From the NCBI GenBank assembly GCA_014885115.2, contig WKLE02001264.1, forward strand, positions 1-64,000: a stretch of DNA of 64,000 nucleotides. The letters are read 5' to 3'. The stretch is from Asterionellopsis glacialis. Lineage: Eukaryota > Bacillariophyta > Plagiogrammaphyceae > Rhaphoneidales > Asterionellopsidaceae. The position numbers were made by a program, and so were the translations under genes. The notes under the pieces are model-generated. The model did not search any database, had not been told where the DNA came from, and worked only from the letters and a program-made list of their open reading frames with translations. This document shows, one piece after another, positions 52,167 to 62,510 of the stretch. How positions within the stretch are numbered: the stretch's first letter is position 1; the number at the start of each line of letters is the position of its first letter.

Positions 52167-53775
52167 ATGAGTACTCGAAGCAGTCGCCGTGGAAAGGCGG
52201 ATAAAGACGAGGAAGTCGAGGAAAAGCCCGACGAGGTTCAAGAAGAAAAAGAAAAAGAGGAAGAGGCAAAGGAAGATCAGGAGGACGGAGAGGAAACTGA
52301 TGAAGAGCCAGAAGAGAATCCTGAAGAGCCGCATGAAGAAAACGGAGAGGATCACCCAAAAGATAAGGTCGAAGACGATCCTGAAAAGCAACAAGAGCAA
52401 GACGATCAAAAGGAAAAGGATGCAGAAGAACAAGCATCACCGGTCGTCGAGGGTGAAAGTACTCGGATGCAAGACAAGGAAAATGACCCCCCCGCCGGGG
52501 CATCCCCAAAAGATAAAGGCGACAAACAGACTCCTGATGATGCAGAGCCCAACCTTGATGATCATTACATCCCTCAAATGCCAACTGATCCAAAACTTCA
52601 GCAAGATATGGAGATCATTAAATCCCAGAAACCATCAAGTGACTTAGAGCTTGCTCTTACCGCGCTTCTTTCGCGAAAAGAAGCCCATATTGATCGTCTA
52701 TCGGGAGAAGTCCAAAAACTTAAGGCCTTCATTAGCAAACGCAAGCAAACTTACAAGCGTAAAAGGAAGGATGAAGGAGCACCAACAAGGGCCTTATCTG
52801 CCTACAATATCTTCGTACAGGATCGTTTTTCGCGACTTGCCAAGGAGAACGAACAAGCACTCAAGAGTGCAGACACTGATGCCCAACTTAGGCGTGTCCC
52901 TCCAGCGTCTCTTGTGGCATCAACTGGTAACGAGTGGAAGGAACTCCCAGCGGAACAAAAGGCCATGTACGAAGAAAGAGCCCGCGAGGATCGTAAGAGG
53001 TACGAGGAACAGATGGCTAAGTATCAGCCCCCGGACAAAGCTGCCAACCGAAAAAGAAACAAGACAGGTTACAATATGTTCTTTTCGGCACATGTTCTTA
53101 GGCTCAAGCAATCTGAAGCTGGTGTGCCCTCAGAGAGAGGATCTGTGGCTCGCTTGGTTGGTAATGCTTGGAAGGTATGTTATTTTTACCATCTTTTTCG
53201 TCCCAAATCATGAAAAAAAAATATTGTCAAGCTCACTGAATTACTCTTTTGTTTTATTATTTTGCAGCAACTTTCTGCTGAAGACAAACAGTACTATGAG
53301 AGGGAGGCTGACAAACAAAACGGTATGAATCCTGTTGAAAAGGAAGAAGAGGAAGAGGACGAAGAAGCAAAGAGAGTCCACATGGACCAGTACGGTCACC
53401 CCATGCACAGTCAGCATATGCATGGAGGCGAAATGCATGGAGGCATGCCACCGCCACCCATGGGACAGCATGGTCAGCCAATGCATCCAAGTCATCACGA
53501 CCCTCGTGGACAGCATCCAGGATATTATCCTGGATACCATATGCCTCACGGACAATATCCTCCTCCTCCTCCTCCTCAACACCAGCATTACGACCAACAG
53601 TACCAACAACATTATCAGCAGCATGATAGTAGGAGAAGGGAACATCGTAGCAGTAGTGGTCATAANNNNNNNNNNNNNNNNNNNNNNNNNNNNNNNNNNN
53701 NNNNNNNNNNNNCCGCCACCTCCACCTCCACCTCCACCACAGGGTCACTACGATCAAAGGGGAATGGGTGTGTAA
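52167..53775 (+). CDS. Double HMG-box chromatin protein
   Basis: Two exons, 52167-53174 and 53268-53775 (intron GTATGT...TTGCAG, phase 0, 93 bp). The start is ATG 52167, opening Met-Ser-Thr-Arg-Ser-Ser-Arg-Arg. The first 130 residues are very Glu/Lys/Asp-rich; then come two HMG boxes: one at about 205-290 (Ser-Ala-Tyr-Asn-Ile-Phe-Val), one at about 310-370 (Gly-Tyr-Asn-Met-Phe-Phe), the latter split by the intron and completed by Gln-Leu-Ser-Ala-Glu-Asp-Lys. HMG boxes bind and bend DNA. The tail is rich in Gly, His, Met, Gln and Pro. A run of N (53666-53712) lies before a poly-Pro stretch; the frame changes across it, so the gap length is wrong rather than the gene broken. Confidence 0.8.
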
Positions 53776-54039
53776 ATGTTGACGCCGGTGTGCTGTAACG
53801 AAAATTTATCGTGAATCTGCTTGAAGGCAACGATACCAGAGACATGGGGATGGTGTCGATTTTGGGGTCAGTATGGGGGAATTTCTGGTTCTGGCTTTGA
53901 GTGTGCAAGTCTCATGGTCAGATAACATGCATGCGTCATCTTGTGATAGGGTGCGACGACAGAAAGAGCATACGCAAACTTAGTTTTACTTTGTTTTCAA
54001 TTATATAAAATATATTATTTTGTGTGTCATCTATAGCCT
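53776..54039. other. Convergent 3' flanks, no gene
   Basis: Short spacer between the HMG and membralin genes. AT-rich near 53995-54020. Confidence 0.5.
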
Positions 54040-56809
54040 TTATGACGATGATTGTGTGTTGTTGTCGCGCGGTTGTAGTTGCGAAGACTGTCCAAACCCA
54101 AAGAAAGGAAAAACAGGCATACTCCGTTCTTCTTTCTGTTTCTTTTCCTCATTTTGTCCCTCCCTTGCAAGGTTCTCTTGATGATGTGTATTCGTGATGC
54201 GTGGCGTTTGATCATAGCGGCCTTCTTCATGAGGGTTTGTTCCCGTTGTATCGGTGGACGAAGCTACACTGCCATGAGCTTGAGCAGTGCTAGACAAAGT
54301 TCTTTTTGTTGTTGCCCTCGACGGCTCCACAGCTGACGCATGGGGAGTACCAAAAATTAGTTCTGTAGGTGGAGGTGGAACGTACTCCGAAACGGAACCT
54401 GTGGCAACACCAGAAGCAGCACTAGATTGTATCTCCTGTGACATATCTTCTAATGTCAACCCAGATGTGTTGTGACAAGAATTCCTAGACAAGGAGGAAT
54501 GTATTCTTGTAAATCCCGGTGTTGAAGATTCTATCTGATCTTCACTACTTGGGTAGGATCCAGATGATTGTATCCTTGGATTTATATTTAACGTGCCCGG
54601 TTGTTGTGTCACCTCCATTGATATATTCTCAGGAATTTGGTGAGCATTCGGTTGTTGCAGATGCTGCTGTGCTTGTGGTCGTATTGAAACACTGCGATCC
54701 AAGGAGGCTGGTGTATAGGGAGATGTAGATCGACTAGTATGATCACTATTTTCATGCTGCTGATGTTGATGATGTCGTTGTCGATGGGCTACAATTTCGC
54801 CATCCATGAAATACACGCAAGAATCACTTTCATCATCTCCTATACTGCCTCCTGATGCTACAGCCCCGGACTCTTGAAAGAGTGGATGGGTACTTCTCGA
54901 GACACTAGCATTTGATACAAAAGACTCTTCTGAAGGTTGATGGTGTTCTGGTTGCCCCAATGGTCGTGATGTTGATGTACTTTGTAATGGGACACTTGCT
55001 GTCGTTCCAGAAGAAGCCGCCACTGCAGCTCTTGTTGTTGAAGTTGTCACAGTCGTAGATGAATCGTTTCCAGTTTGTGAATTAACCGAAGCACCAAATG
55101 GTTGTGATCGTGGCATTACGCCATTTCCGACAATATCTAAAGTAGCAACAGGAGATGTTGTTGATGTTCTTCCTGTCGAGGGACTAGACGATGGTGCCAT
55201 CATTCTGTGTAAACGAGTTTCAGCCAATGAAGGGACAAATCTAGGGTCTTGCACAAAGCCCAATACATCGACTTGCCTTGGATTTTCAGCAGTTACCATT
55301 CGATGTGCCACAGCAGGCAATTCATATCGATTCCAAAAGAATAACATGGAGTGAAATATGAAGCATGAAGTCGACGTCAAGGCTGTATAAGAAAACCCAA
55401 ATGGAAAGGAGAAGAAGTAGATATGAAATAGTAAAAAGAGCAAAAAGAAGACTGCTGGGAAATACTGCATCCCCTGTACTGTTCGTAGACTATATACAAA
55501 GAATAAAAGCACACAAGCGAAAGGAACAGACATACAAGCACGTGTGAGAAATCTTAGTGCACTGCTCCAGGTGAATAAAAATCGCATCTCTTCTATTGAT
55601 GAAATACTGACTTTCACTTTACCCCAGAAGACACTGTTCCGTTATTGTCTGATCTTACCTAATGACAGAGAATACTTCGCAGACCCACACCAAACTCAAC
55701 ACCATAAAGGCTAAGAACTTGTCACCTCGATAAAATTCAATAAGGAAAAACATCATCCCCACCATTACAGGAACAAAAACTAAACTTTCAATGACATGTG
55801 TCACGACAAGTCTCACGACTGTTTCCCGTGCACGAACCAAGGCTTGTAATTGTAATGTGAATCGTAGCATCCTATCTTGCGTTTCTCGTAACGTAAAACT
55901 AACCAACGTCGTTGTAACAAAGAATAGAAAGAGCGATGTTAACAAAACTACAAGTTTGAATGCAATAATTGATTCCAATGTCGATTTGTTGTCATAATAA
56001 TTTGGTATAACATGTTCTGAAAGATCCAACACAACGTTGTTTTTGTTGATGTGGTCTGCTACAGCTGCAGTGGGTGATGTTGGACCACTGCTTATGCCGT
56101 CACTGCCGTGTAAGATATATCCCGTAGGGCCAAAGTAAGCCAATAACCAATTGATCACAACTGTATGATGCCCAGTAACATGTTGGGCGATTGCTTGTAA
56201 GAATGGTTCGCCAAAACAGATCGGATCGTGGTTTGAAATAGATACATGTCGTGTTGTAATATTATGTTGTCGTGTTTCGTCTTCTGTCAAAAAGAGGTAC
56301 CCCTTTGTTTTTGAATAGGATAACAAATGAGTGGATCTTTGTGTATCTTGATTTGATATATGAATTCGTATCACATCAGCAGTTTCAGGTGCAGAAAGAG
56401 TTGGTGTCTCTGTTGTGGCACTGCTAGTGTGTTCTGCATTGTGCCCCTCTTCCAATTGCAGTCGTTGCTGAAGACATATTGTAGGTTTTTTCTTCAACAA
56501 TGCCAATGACTTTGATGAATGAGACAGTTGTTGCTGTTGATGCAATATACTTTGACTCATGACTGTCGCACTAGGAGTGCCACCACCACTATCGTCCCAA
56601 GCAACTCCGGAAGCAGAAGTATTACCAGTCATCATCATGACACTTCCACCATGATGGACAAAACTCAAGTGTGATAAAACTAAAATACTAAATCCTGCCA
56701 ATGCAACAAATAATAAACCATGTTCCAACAAACTTCGTGTTTTGGATGAAGTATTTCGTAAAGCAATTAATGAAACTTGTGAATGCAAATCAAACAAGAC
56801 TCGTTCCAT
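54040..56809 (-). CDS. Membralin (TMEM259-like)
   Basis: Two exons, 55659-56809 and 54040-55489, intron 169 bp (GTAAGA donor, TATAG acceptor, phase 2), 866 aa. The join reads Val-Trp-Val-Cys-Glu-Val-Phe-Ser-Val-Ile-Ser-Leu-Arg, matching the membralin pattern across the junction. Exon 1 has an N-terminal anchor near residues 29-52, a lumenal part, Thr-Leu-Arg-Glu-Thr-Gln-Asp-Arg-Met and several helices. Exon 2 continues with Phe-His-Ile-Tyr-Phe-Phe-Ser-Phe-Pro-Phe-Gly-Phe-Ser-Tyr and His-Ser-Met-Leu-Phe-Phe-Trp-Asn-Arg. The rest is a long Ser/Thr/Gln-rich tail. In animals membralin acts in ER-associated degradation with a membrane ubiquitin ligase. Confidence 0.85.
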
Positions 56810-57547
56810 GTTGTAATTGTTTTTTTTTTCAATTTTTTGTGTGCCACAGCACTTTTGTTGTAATTCAGCAGAAATTGAACACTATTGTACGATATACTGG
56901 TGATCGGTCTGTACAGTAATCTATTCCCAAACCCTTTCGGTATCTTCTGGCAAAAATCAACACCTATGCCACGGCAAGTTTTTGTAAGATGCTTCCTTGC
57001 TTTCTAAACCAATGCTTGCTTTCACCCCTATTAAGACACTCAAAAAGGTCTGATTCAATGATTAGTTTTCAACAAACCAAAAGCTCTTTGTCTAGAGACC
57101 ATTCACCATTGCTAAAGGCAATGATTTGTCGACGCCAACGTGGGTCTATGCTTTGGTTGTATCAGCCATCGATGTTGCTCCTCTCGACCTGCTTCGATCG
57201 TGTCCTTTCCTAAAAAAATCTGCGACCGTCCCGGCTCGTGTTTCGGACATTCTCATGTCTCTCTACAGTTAGGTTTCTGCAAAAAATAGAACGAAATGAA
57301 ACACTAGGCTTGCGCTTCGATAAAACTTTTTTTAAAATGTACGTAATTTTAATACGAGAACACAAGGATTCCCATTCGAGAATTGCTATCTTTCAGACAC
57401 GCATGCGCGGTTCCAAAACGAACTGTTGTCTGAAGGAGTTTCTTTCTGCCCAGATCTCGAGATTTCACATACCCATCACCCATCACCCAGATCCATCACA
57501 AGACACAGAAGAAGGTTGTTCGTTGACAAGCACATTAACCATTGACG
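56810..57547. other. Divergent intergenic region between membralin and cytochrome genes
   Basis: No gene; short frames without domain. It starts with a T-run and ends in the cytochrome 5' UTR. Confidence 0.5.
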
Positions 57548-58075
57548 ATGACTTTCCATTACATTCGTGTCAGATGCATCATTATTGCTGTGCTGGTAGC
57601 GATTTTCACAAAAGTTGCTACATCCTTTTCCATCCACAGTCAGAACAAGAAGTTTGAAAAAATCAATAAGGAACAACAAGTCTTCGCCGGTATCGTTCCC
57701 ATGGCACAGCAGGTGGCGGAAGCTGCTGTACTTTCATCGTTACTCTTTGGGACAATGATGATGAATCCCACAGCAGCCGCCAATGCCGACTCTATAGGTG
57801 GAAATTTAGAACGTGGACAAGAATTGTTTACTAATAATTGTGCGTCATGTCATATGGGTGGAATGAATGTTATCAAGGAGAAAAAAACGCTTCGTAAGGA
57901 TGCATTAGAAAAATTTATTGGATTAGATGAAGAAAAAGTTAAAACATTCGTTCAAGAAAGTGGGCAACATAAAAGATTGATTTTTCCCAAGGTACCTGGT
58001 GGTAGATTGACAGATGAAGATTATACAGATGTTGTAACCTACATTGTTGATCAAGCTAGCGGAGACAAGTGGTAA
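57548..58075 (+). CDS. Cytochrome c6-like protein lacking the axial Met
   Basis: Single exon, 175 aa from ATG 57548 (a TTG two codons earlier is not used). Residues 1-26 are a signal peptide ending Ala-Thr-Ser|Phe; the transit-like stretch is followed by a hydrophobic segment (about 58-80) ending Ala-Asn-Ala|Asp, the thylakoid-lumen signal. The mature part has the heme site Cys-Ala-Ser-Cys-His (98-102) and Lys-Thr-Leu-Arg-Lys-Asp-Ala-Leu typical of cytochrome c6. The axial Met of the usual Met-Pro-Ala-Phe-Gly-Gly is missing: the site reads Phe-Pro-Lys-Val-Pro-Gly-Gly, and no Met occurs after residue 106. Cytochrome c6 carries electrons from the b6f complex to photosystem I; this copy would have altered or no such role. 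Confidence 0.85.
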   Translation: MTFHYIRVRCIIIAVLVAIFTKVATSFSIHSQNKKFEKINKEQQVFAGIVPMAQQVAEAAVLSSLLFGTMMMNPTAAANADSIGGNLERGQELFTNNCASCHMGGMNVIKEKKTLRKDALEKFIGLDEEKVKTFVQESGQHKRLIFPKVPGGRLTDEDYTDVVTYIVDQASGDKW

Positions 58076-58255
58076 AGGAAATGTTGGAAATGTTGGATTG
58101 GGTACGGAGTGTCAGTGGCTATCAAATTGAAGACAATCAGATCGAATAAGGGTGCACATTCATTTGCATTTGGAGGGTAAAGGGCAACTTTAGAAATAGG
58201 TAGCTAAATTATTAGTAATGCATGCTGTAATCTATAACTTTCTCTTCTAGTAAAA
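58076..58255. other. Convergent 3' spacer
   Basis: 180 bp between the cytochrome and Vps34 stop codons; nothing seen. Confidence 0.5.
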
Positions 58256-61200
58256 TTATCTTCGAGCTACAGCTAGTGAATGGAATACATCCATCACTCT
58301 GGGTGCTAGAGCTGCAAGACTATCATTGATTAAGCCCAAGAAAAAGGTTTCTGCCTGTTCATCAGATAATTCTAATCGGAATCGTTCTTCAACCTTGGAA
58401 ATAACGCCTTCTGAATCAGCAGATGGGTTATTTGATAGATCTTCAATGCCCGCGTCACTCATCAAATGTAGTAAATTCAAAACTAACCCTGCACTTTTCC
58501 GTAGAGTGTTGAAGGCTTGGCAAGCCAAGGAACGGAATTGACGATATTCCGTCGATTCCAATCCACCCATCCCATCCACCATTTCTCGTGTTAATCGGAA
58601 GGCAGGCGGGAGTGGCTTGGGATCGCGGCCAAAGATAAAACCAAAATCAATATGGAAGAAATGACCACTGGGTTGTAGCATGATATTGTCAAGATGACGA
58701 TCACCAACACCTAAAATGTACGTAATGACACAATATCCAGCACAACTTCGAATGTAGGTTTGCATCACATCTGGACGGACACCATACTTTGTGCCTTCTC
58801 CTCCAGGTGCACAAGATTGAAAGAATTGCATAATGGAACTGTTGTGGCTAGCTAAGATTTGTGATATTGGGATAGACCCATCCACAAATTCAACTAAACC
58901 AGCAGTGGGTGATGTTGCAATGATGGAGTAGGGTTTTAAGCATAAATCCAATGTTCCACGTTTTAACAAACCATCCATAAGTTTGATCATCATAATGACA
59001 AGTTGATCTTGTCTCAAATCATCGCCCGTCTTGACAATAACCTTGTACGTTGATGATGACGATGATTTCTTCATACTAGTTGGACTTCCACCACTGTGTG
59101 ATAATGACTTGCTGCTGGTGTGTTTTGACGACGATGAATCGACACGAAATTCAACCAATGCTGGATACAAGGCTGATTTGAACATCTTGGCTGTACGAGG
59201 ATTCACACCCTTGACTAAAATATGAGGTGCTGATGGTAAGGGTACGGACTCTGCAAATTCCATTCGATCAAATCCTTTAGAGGATAAGGAATCACGTAAA
59301 TGTGTTTCTTTTGCATCACGTTTACCTCGAGCATCACGACTTTGCATTTGACAGTCCATTATGCCTGAAATAAAACTATCTTGTGCTACAAGTACATCCC
59401 ATACAGTCGTTACTTGTGGTGGATGCTTTTTGTTCGGTGAAGATCGGTCGGATGACAATGACAATGATTCTTTCGAACCTCGCAATGAGGACCCTAATTT
59501 GGAAACAGAATCTGCCAATGCCATAATCTTACCACCCTTGTGTGAATGATGATCCTTGAATCCTTCCCCACTGCTGCCACCTATATTGGTATTGTGGTGG
59601 TTATCCTTTGGATTCAATTTTTTATTACCATCCGAACCGCTACTCTTGGTAAAGATAGATTCTGATAATTTGTCACGAAAGGCTGAAAAGACTTCATTGT
59701 ATCTTGCACCATGTGTTGGATCTTGTAATTCTACCTTGAGATACCAATATAAATAATTGGCAAGTTCAATATTTTTAGATGCACGGTTAATTAAAAATGT
59801 GGCAAGTGATGATACACTACCAGTACCACCAGAGGAAGAGACACCCACAATAGCAGAGGGACTGCTAGTATTCGTGGTGGTGGTGGTGGGGCTATTGTTT
59901 GTATTTGCTGATTGAGATAACCGATCAACCGTTGTGGACGTTTCATACTTTAATGCTTGTACAAGTTGTAAGAGATATAATCGTAATTCATCATCCGGTG
60001 CTGATGCCAAAGTATCGATTGCATAGGCACGTACTAAGCTTGTCTGGAAGGCAACATGTTTCCCCAATAACTTTAATGCATCAGTGACCTCAATAGGACT
60101 ACGTTTCCTCCATTGTTCTAACAATTCAGCTGCTTGGACCACTTCCGATTCAACAGTCCAATCGACAGCTAATAAAAACTTCGTCAAGGCACGACGATTG
60201 TCGACCAAACTAAAACGAAATCTCCACAACAAATCCTTTTCCTCGCGACTTGGATGATGGGAGGGTGATGCAATAATGGCTGCCAACCTGGCACGCTGTG
60301 TCCTATCAGGCTTCAAGGCAGGATCTACCAAACCACGTAACAAATCATGTGCCAAGGTCCGGTATTTGTCTTCTACAGGATTATCATTTTCATTTTCATG
60401 ATCTAAAAATGGTACTAAATGAAGTGGTAATGTCATGTTCTCTTCTTCCTGTGCTTCTGGGTGAATCATCTTTTCTTTTTCTTCTTCCTCTACAGCATTT
60501 AATTTCTTTTTTCCTTGCCCTTGACGGTACAATGATAATTCCAATCCAGTCACTGATCCTGATGCACCTTGTGTAGATAGAGGATAAAATGTTTCTTCAT
60601 GCATAATGGGCACATCAAAGACAGGTAATTCTAAAATAATATACGATGGCAGTGATGTTGTCATCGTTTCTTCACTATTATGAAACAAAAGAATTTCGTC
60701 ATGGTGTTTTTGATTTTCTTCTTGTTCATTTTGTTGTTGAGCATCGAGTAAGACATTTTGACAATGTTGTTTGGTTATTGTATCTAACCATGGTACACTT
60801 GGAACTTGTCCAAAGGTACTTGGATCACCCACAGGTTTGGAGGAGGATGTATTTGTATCAGGAATTGCAGCTGTAGCTGTAGTAGACGTACTTTGCACAG
60901 AAGAGGAGTCTTTACGCGTGGGTTGTGTCTTGGTACTAAATCTTTCTAATTGATCCAAAATACGTGATGCTTCCCATAATGGATCATCACTATCATTGTC
61001 ATAATTATGTTCCACAATGCCACTACTTGCACTCATCGTGCCTGATGATGATGATGACGACGACGACTTTCCTACTAATCGTTCAGGTATACTTAATCCT
61101 GGATTCGTATGTTTCTTGTTCTTGTCATTTTTATTCGTATCTTGATCCTCCTCATAAAGTTCGATACGTTGTAAACCTGTATGAAGCTTACCGTAGGTAT

Positions 61201-61990
61201 CAAACAAGGCAAATGTTGTTTCATATAATTTCGTATCAATCGAACTATATACTTGAATTAATAAATATGCATCACGTGGTAAATCTCTCCATCGTATAGG
61301 TATCTGTAACAAATGATTGACAAAGCAATCATGTGTAGCTTTAGATACTGTAGGTGCCAATAACAAGTTGGAGGAGGAGGGTGATTGTATTTCTTCAAAA
61401 TTATTATTTGTGATTTCATATTGTTGTTCTTGTTGTTGTTCATGATTATTATTTGCATTGTTGATATTGTTGTTTGATTTTGATTCGTCACCCTCTTTCT
61501 CTTGTTTCTTTCTTCGTGGTATAAGTGGTAACGATGGTGTCGTAGATGAAATGGAAAGTGGTAATCCTGCCATTCCATGAACAGTAATGGTCACACGAAA
61601 TTCTTCCGGTTTTGGACGACTTTGAGCATTTGTCGAATCATACATATAATCTTCTTGTAAAATAGTATGAATCGATCGGACTGCCAAACTTACATGTGAG
61701 GTTTGTGATAAGGAGGAATGTGGCATCCATGTAACATTGACCCACATGACTTCATCTTGCGTAGAGGACAAAGACGACGACGACGACAATGTGTTGTTAT
61801 TGTTATTGGTGTTATTGTTGTTCCCTGTTATGGCTCCTCCAGCTCCAGCATTCGTAGGACCACTTCCACCACTTAGTCCAGAACCATGACGATAAGGATG
61901 ATGATGATGATGATGCATTGGTACTTGTACTGCACCACCACCACCACCTCCAACACCGTATGGTGTGCCCCGTTGTCCTCGAGTTGCCAT
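58256..61990 (-). CDS. VPS34: Class III phosphatidylinositol 3-kinase (Vps34)
   Basis: Single exon, 1244 aa, ATG 61990. The N-terminus is Gly-rich with a six-His run (residues 26-31). The C2 domain (about 80-300) has the usual Phe-Arg-Val-Thr-Ile-Thr-Val-His-Gly, but is expanded by Asn/Gln- and Ser-rich inserts, as is the region to about 640. The helical PIK domain follows (about 590-760). The kinase domain has Lys-Thr-Gly-Asp-Asp-Leu-Arg-Gln-Asp (activation lobe), Gly-Val-Gly-Asp-Arg-His-Leu-Asp-Asn-Ile-Met (catalytic loop, about 1095) and His-Ile-Asp-Phe-Gly-Phe-Ile-Phe-Gly. It makes PI3P for endosome and autophagy traffic. Typical Vps34 is about 880 aa, so the inserts add a third. It is head-to-head with the proteasome-like gene. 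Confidence 0.93.
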   Translation of the reverse strand: MATRGQRGTPYGVGGGGGGAVQVPMHHHHHHPYRHGSGLSGGSGPTNAGAGGAITGNNNNTNNNNNTLSSSSSLSSTQDEVMWVNVTWMPHSSLSQTSHVSLAVRSIHTILQEDYMYDSTNAQSRPKPEEFRVTITVHGMAGLPLSISSTTPSLPLIPRRKKQEKEGDESKSNNNINNANNNHEQQQEQQYEITNNNFEEIQSPSSSNLLLAPTVSKATHDCFVNHLLQIPIRWRDLPRDAYLLIQVYSSIDTKLYETTFALFDTYGKLHTGLQRIELYEEDQDTNKNDKNKKHTNPGLSIPERLVGKSSSSSSSSGTMSASSGIVEHNYDNDSDDPLWEASRILDQLERFSTKTQPTRKDSSSVQSTSTTATAAIPDTNTSSSKPVGDPSTFGQVPSVPWLDTITKQHCQNVLLDAQQQNEQEENQKHHDEILLFHNSEETMTTSLPSYIILELPVFDVPIMHEETFYPLSTQGASGSVTGLELSLYRQGQGKKKLNAVEEEEKEKMIHPEAQEEENMTLPLHLVPFLDHENENDNPVEDKYRTLAHDLLRGLVDPALKPDRTQRARLAAIIASPSHHPSREEKDLLWRFRFSLVDNRRALTKFLLAVDWTVESEVVQAAELLEQWRKRSPIEVTDALKLLGKHVAFQTSLVRAYAIDTLASAPDDELRLYLLQLVQALKYETSTTVDRLSQSANTNNSPTTTTTNTSSPSAIVGVSSSGGTGSVSSLATFLINRASKNIELANYLYWYLKVELQDPTHGARYNEVFSAFRDKLSESIFTKSSGSDGNKKLNPKDNHHNTNIGGSSGEGFKDHHSHKGGKIMALADSVSKLGSSLRGSKESLSLSSDRSSPNKKHPPQVTTVWDVLVAQDSFISGIMDCQMQSRDARGKRDAKETHLRDSLSSKGFDRMEFAESVPLPSAPHILVKGVNPRTAKMFKSALYPALVEFRVDSSSSKHTSSKSLSHSGGSPTSMKKSSSSSTYKVIVKTGDDLRQDQLVIMMIKLMDGLLKRGTLDLCLKPYSIIATSPTAGLVEFVDGSIPISQILASHNSSIMQFFQSCAPGGEGTKYGVRPDVMQTYIRSCAGYCVITYILGVGDRHLDNIMLQPSGHFFHIDFGFIFGRDPKPLPPAFRLTREMVDGMGGLESTEYRQFRSLACQAFNTLRKSAGLVLNLLHLMSDAGIEDLSNNPSADSEGVISKVEERFRLELSDEQAETFFLGLINDSLAALAPRVMDVFHSLAVARR

Positions 61991-62510
61991 GGTGATTTTG
62001 AGACGTTTGGGTTATTGTTGTGTCATGCGTGTCTCCACAGATGATGGATATTGAGAAAACGATTTTCTGTCTAATTGTATTTGTGTCTGTAGAATTAAGA
62101 AACCGTTCGAGACGTGTCCATCTTGGATACACTAAAACAAATTGAACATACTGGTTGTGTTTACCAGTGAGTACAGATCTTCATCAAGGATAATCGTAAT
62201 GTTCAGATCTCTGATGTTCGGTCTGTCTTGTTGCGGTGAACTCTAGTCCTAACACGTGACATAAACAACACACATCTCTCACACCCAGAGCTGTTCTCCC
62301 CGCCGATGACATCCGATAGACTACCCAACAACATAAACTCACGGCTTCTTACTTTGGACGCATCACCACTAATCTAATTAATTGGTCTCCCAACTGAGAC
62401 AACATTGATACTGTCGAATGGGAAACGGAACTTGATATCTATAGAAGGAAAAGAGAAAGGAAATTAACTAGATTGAAAACGAAAGAGTTTAAACAAGCCA
62501 AAACCATAAA
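61991..62510. other. Divergent promoter between Vps34 and proteasome-like genes
   Basis: 520 bp with no coding sequence; a likely bidirectional promoter. Confidence 0.5.

Noticed and set aside
51903..52593. Minus-strand frames opposite the acidic part of the HMG gene
   Set aside because: Leu/Phe-rich translations are the complement of Glu/Lys codons; shadows only.
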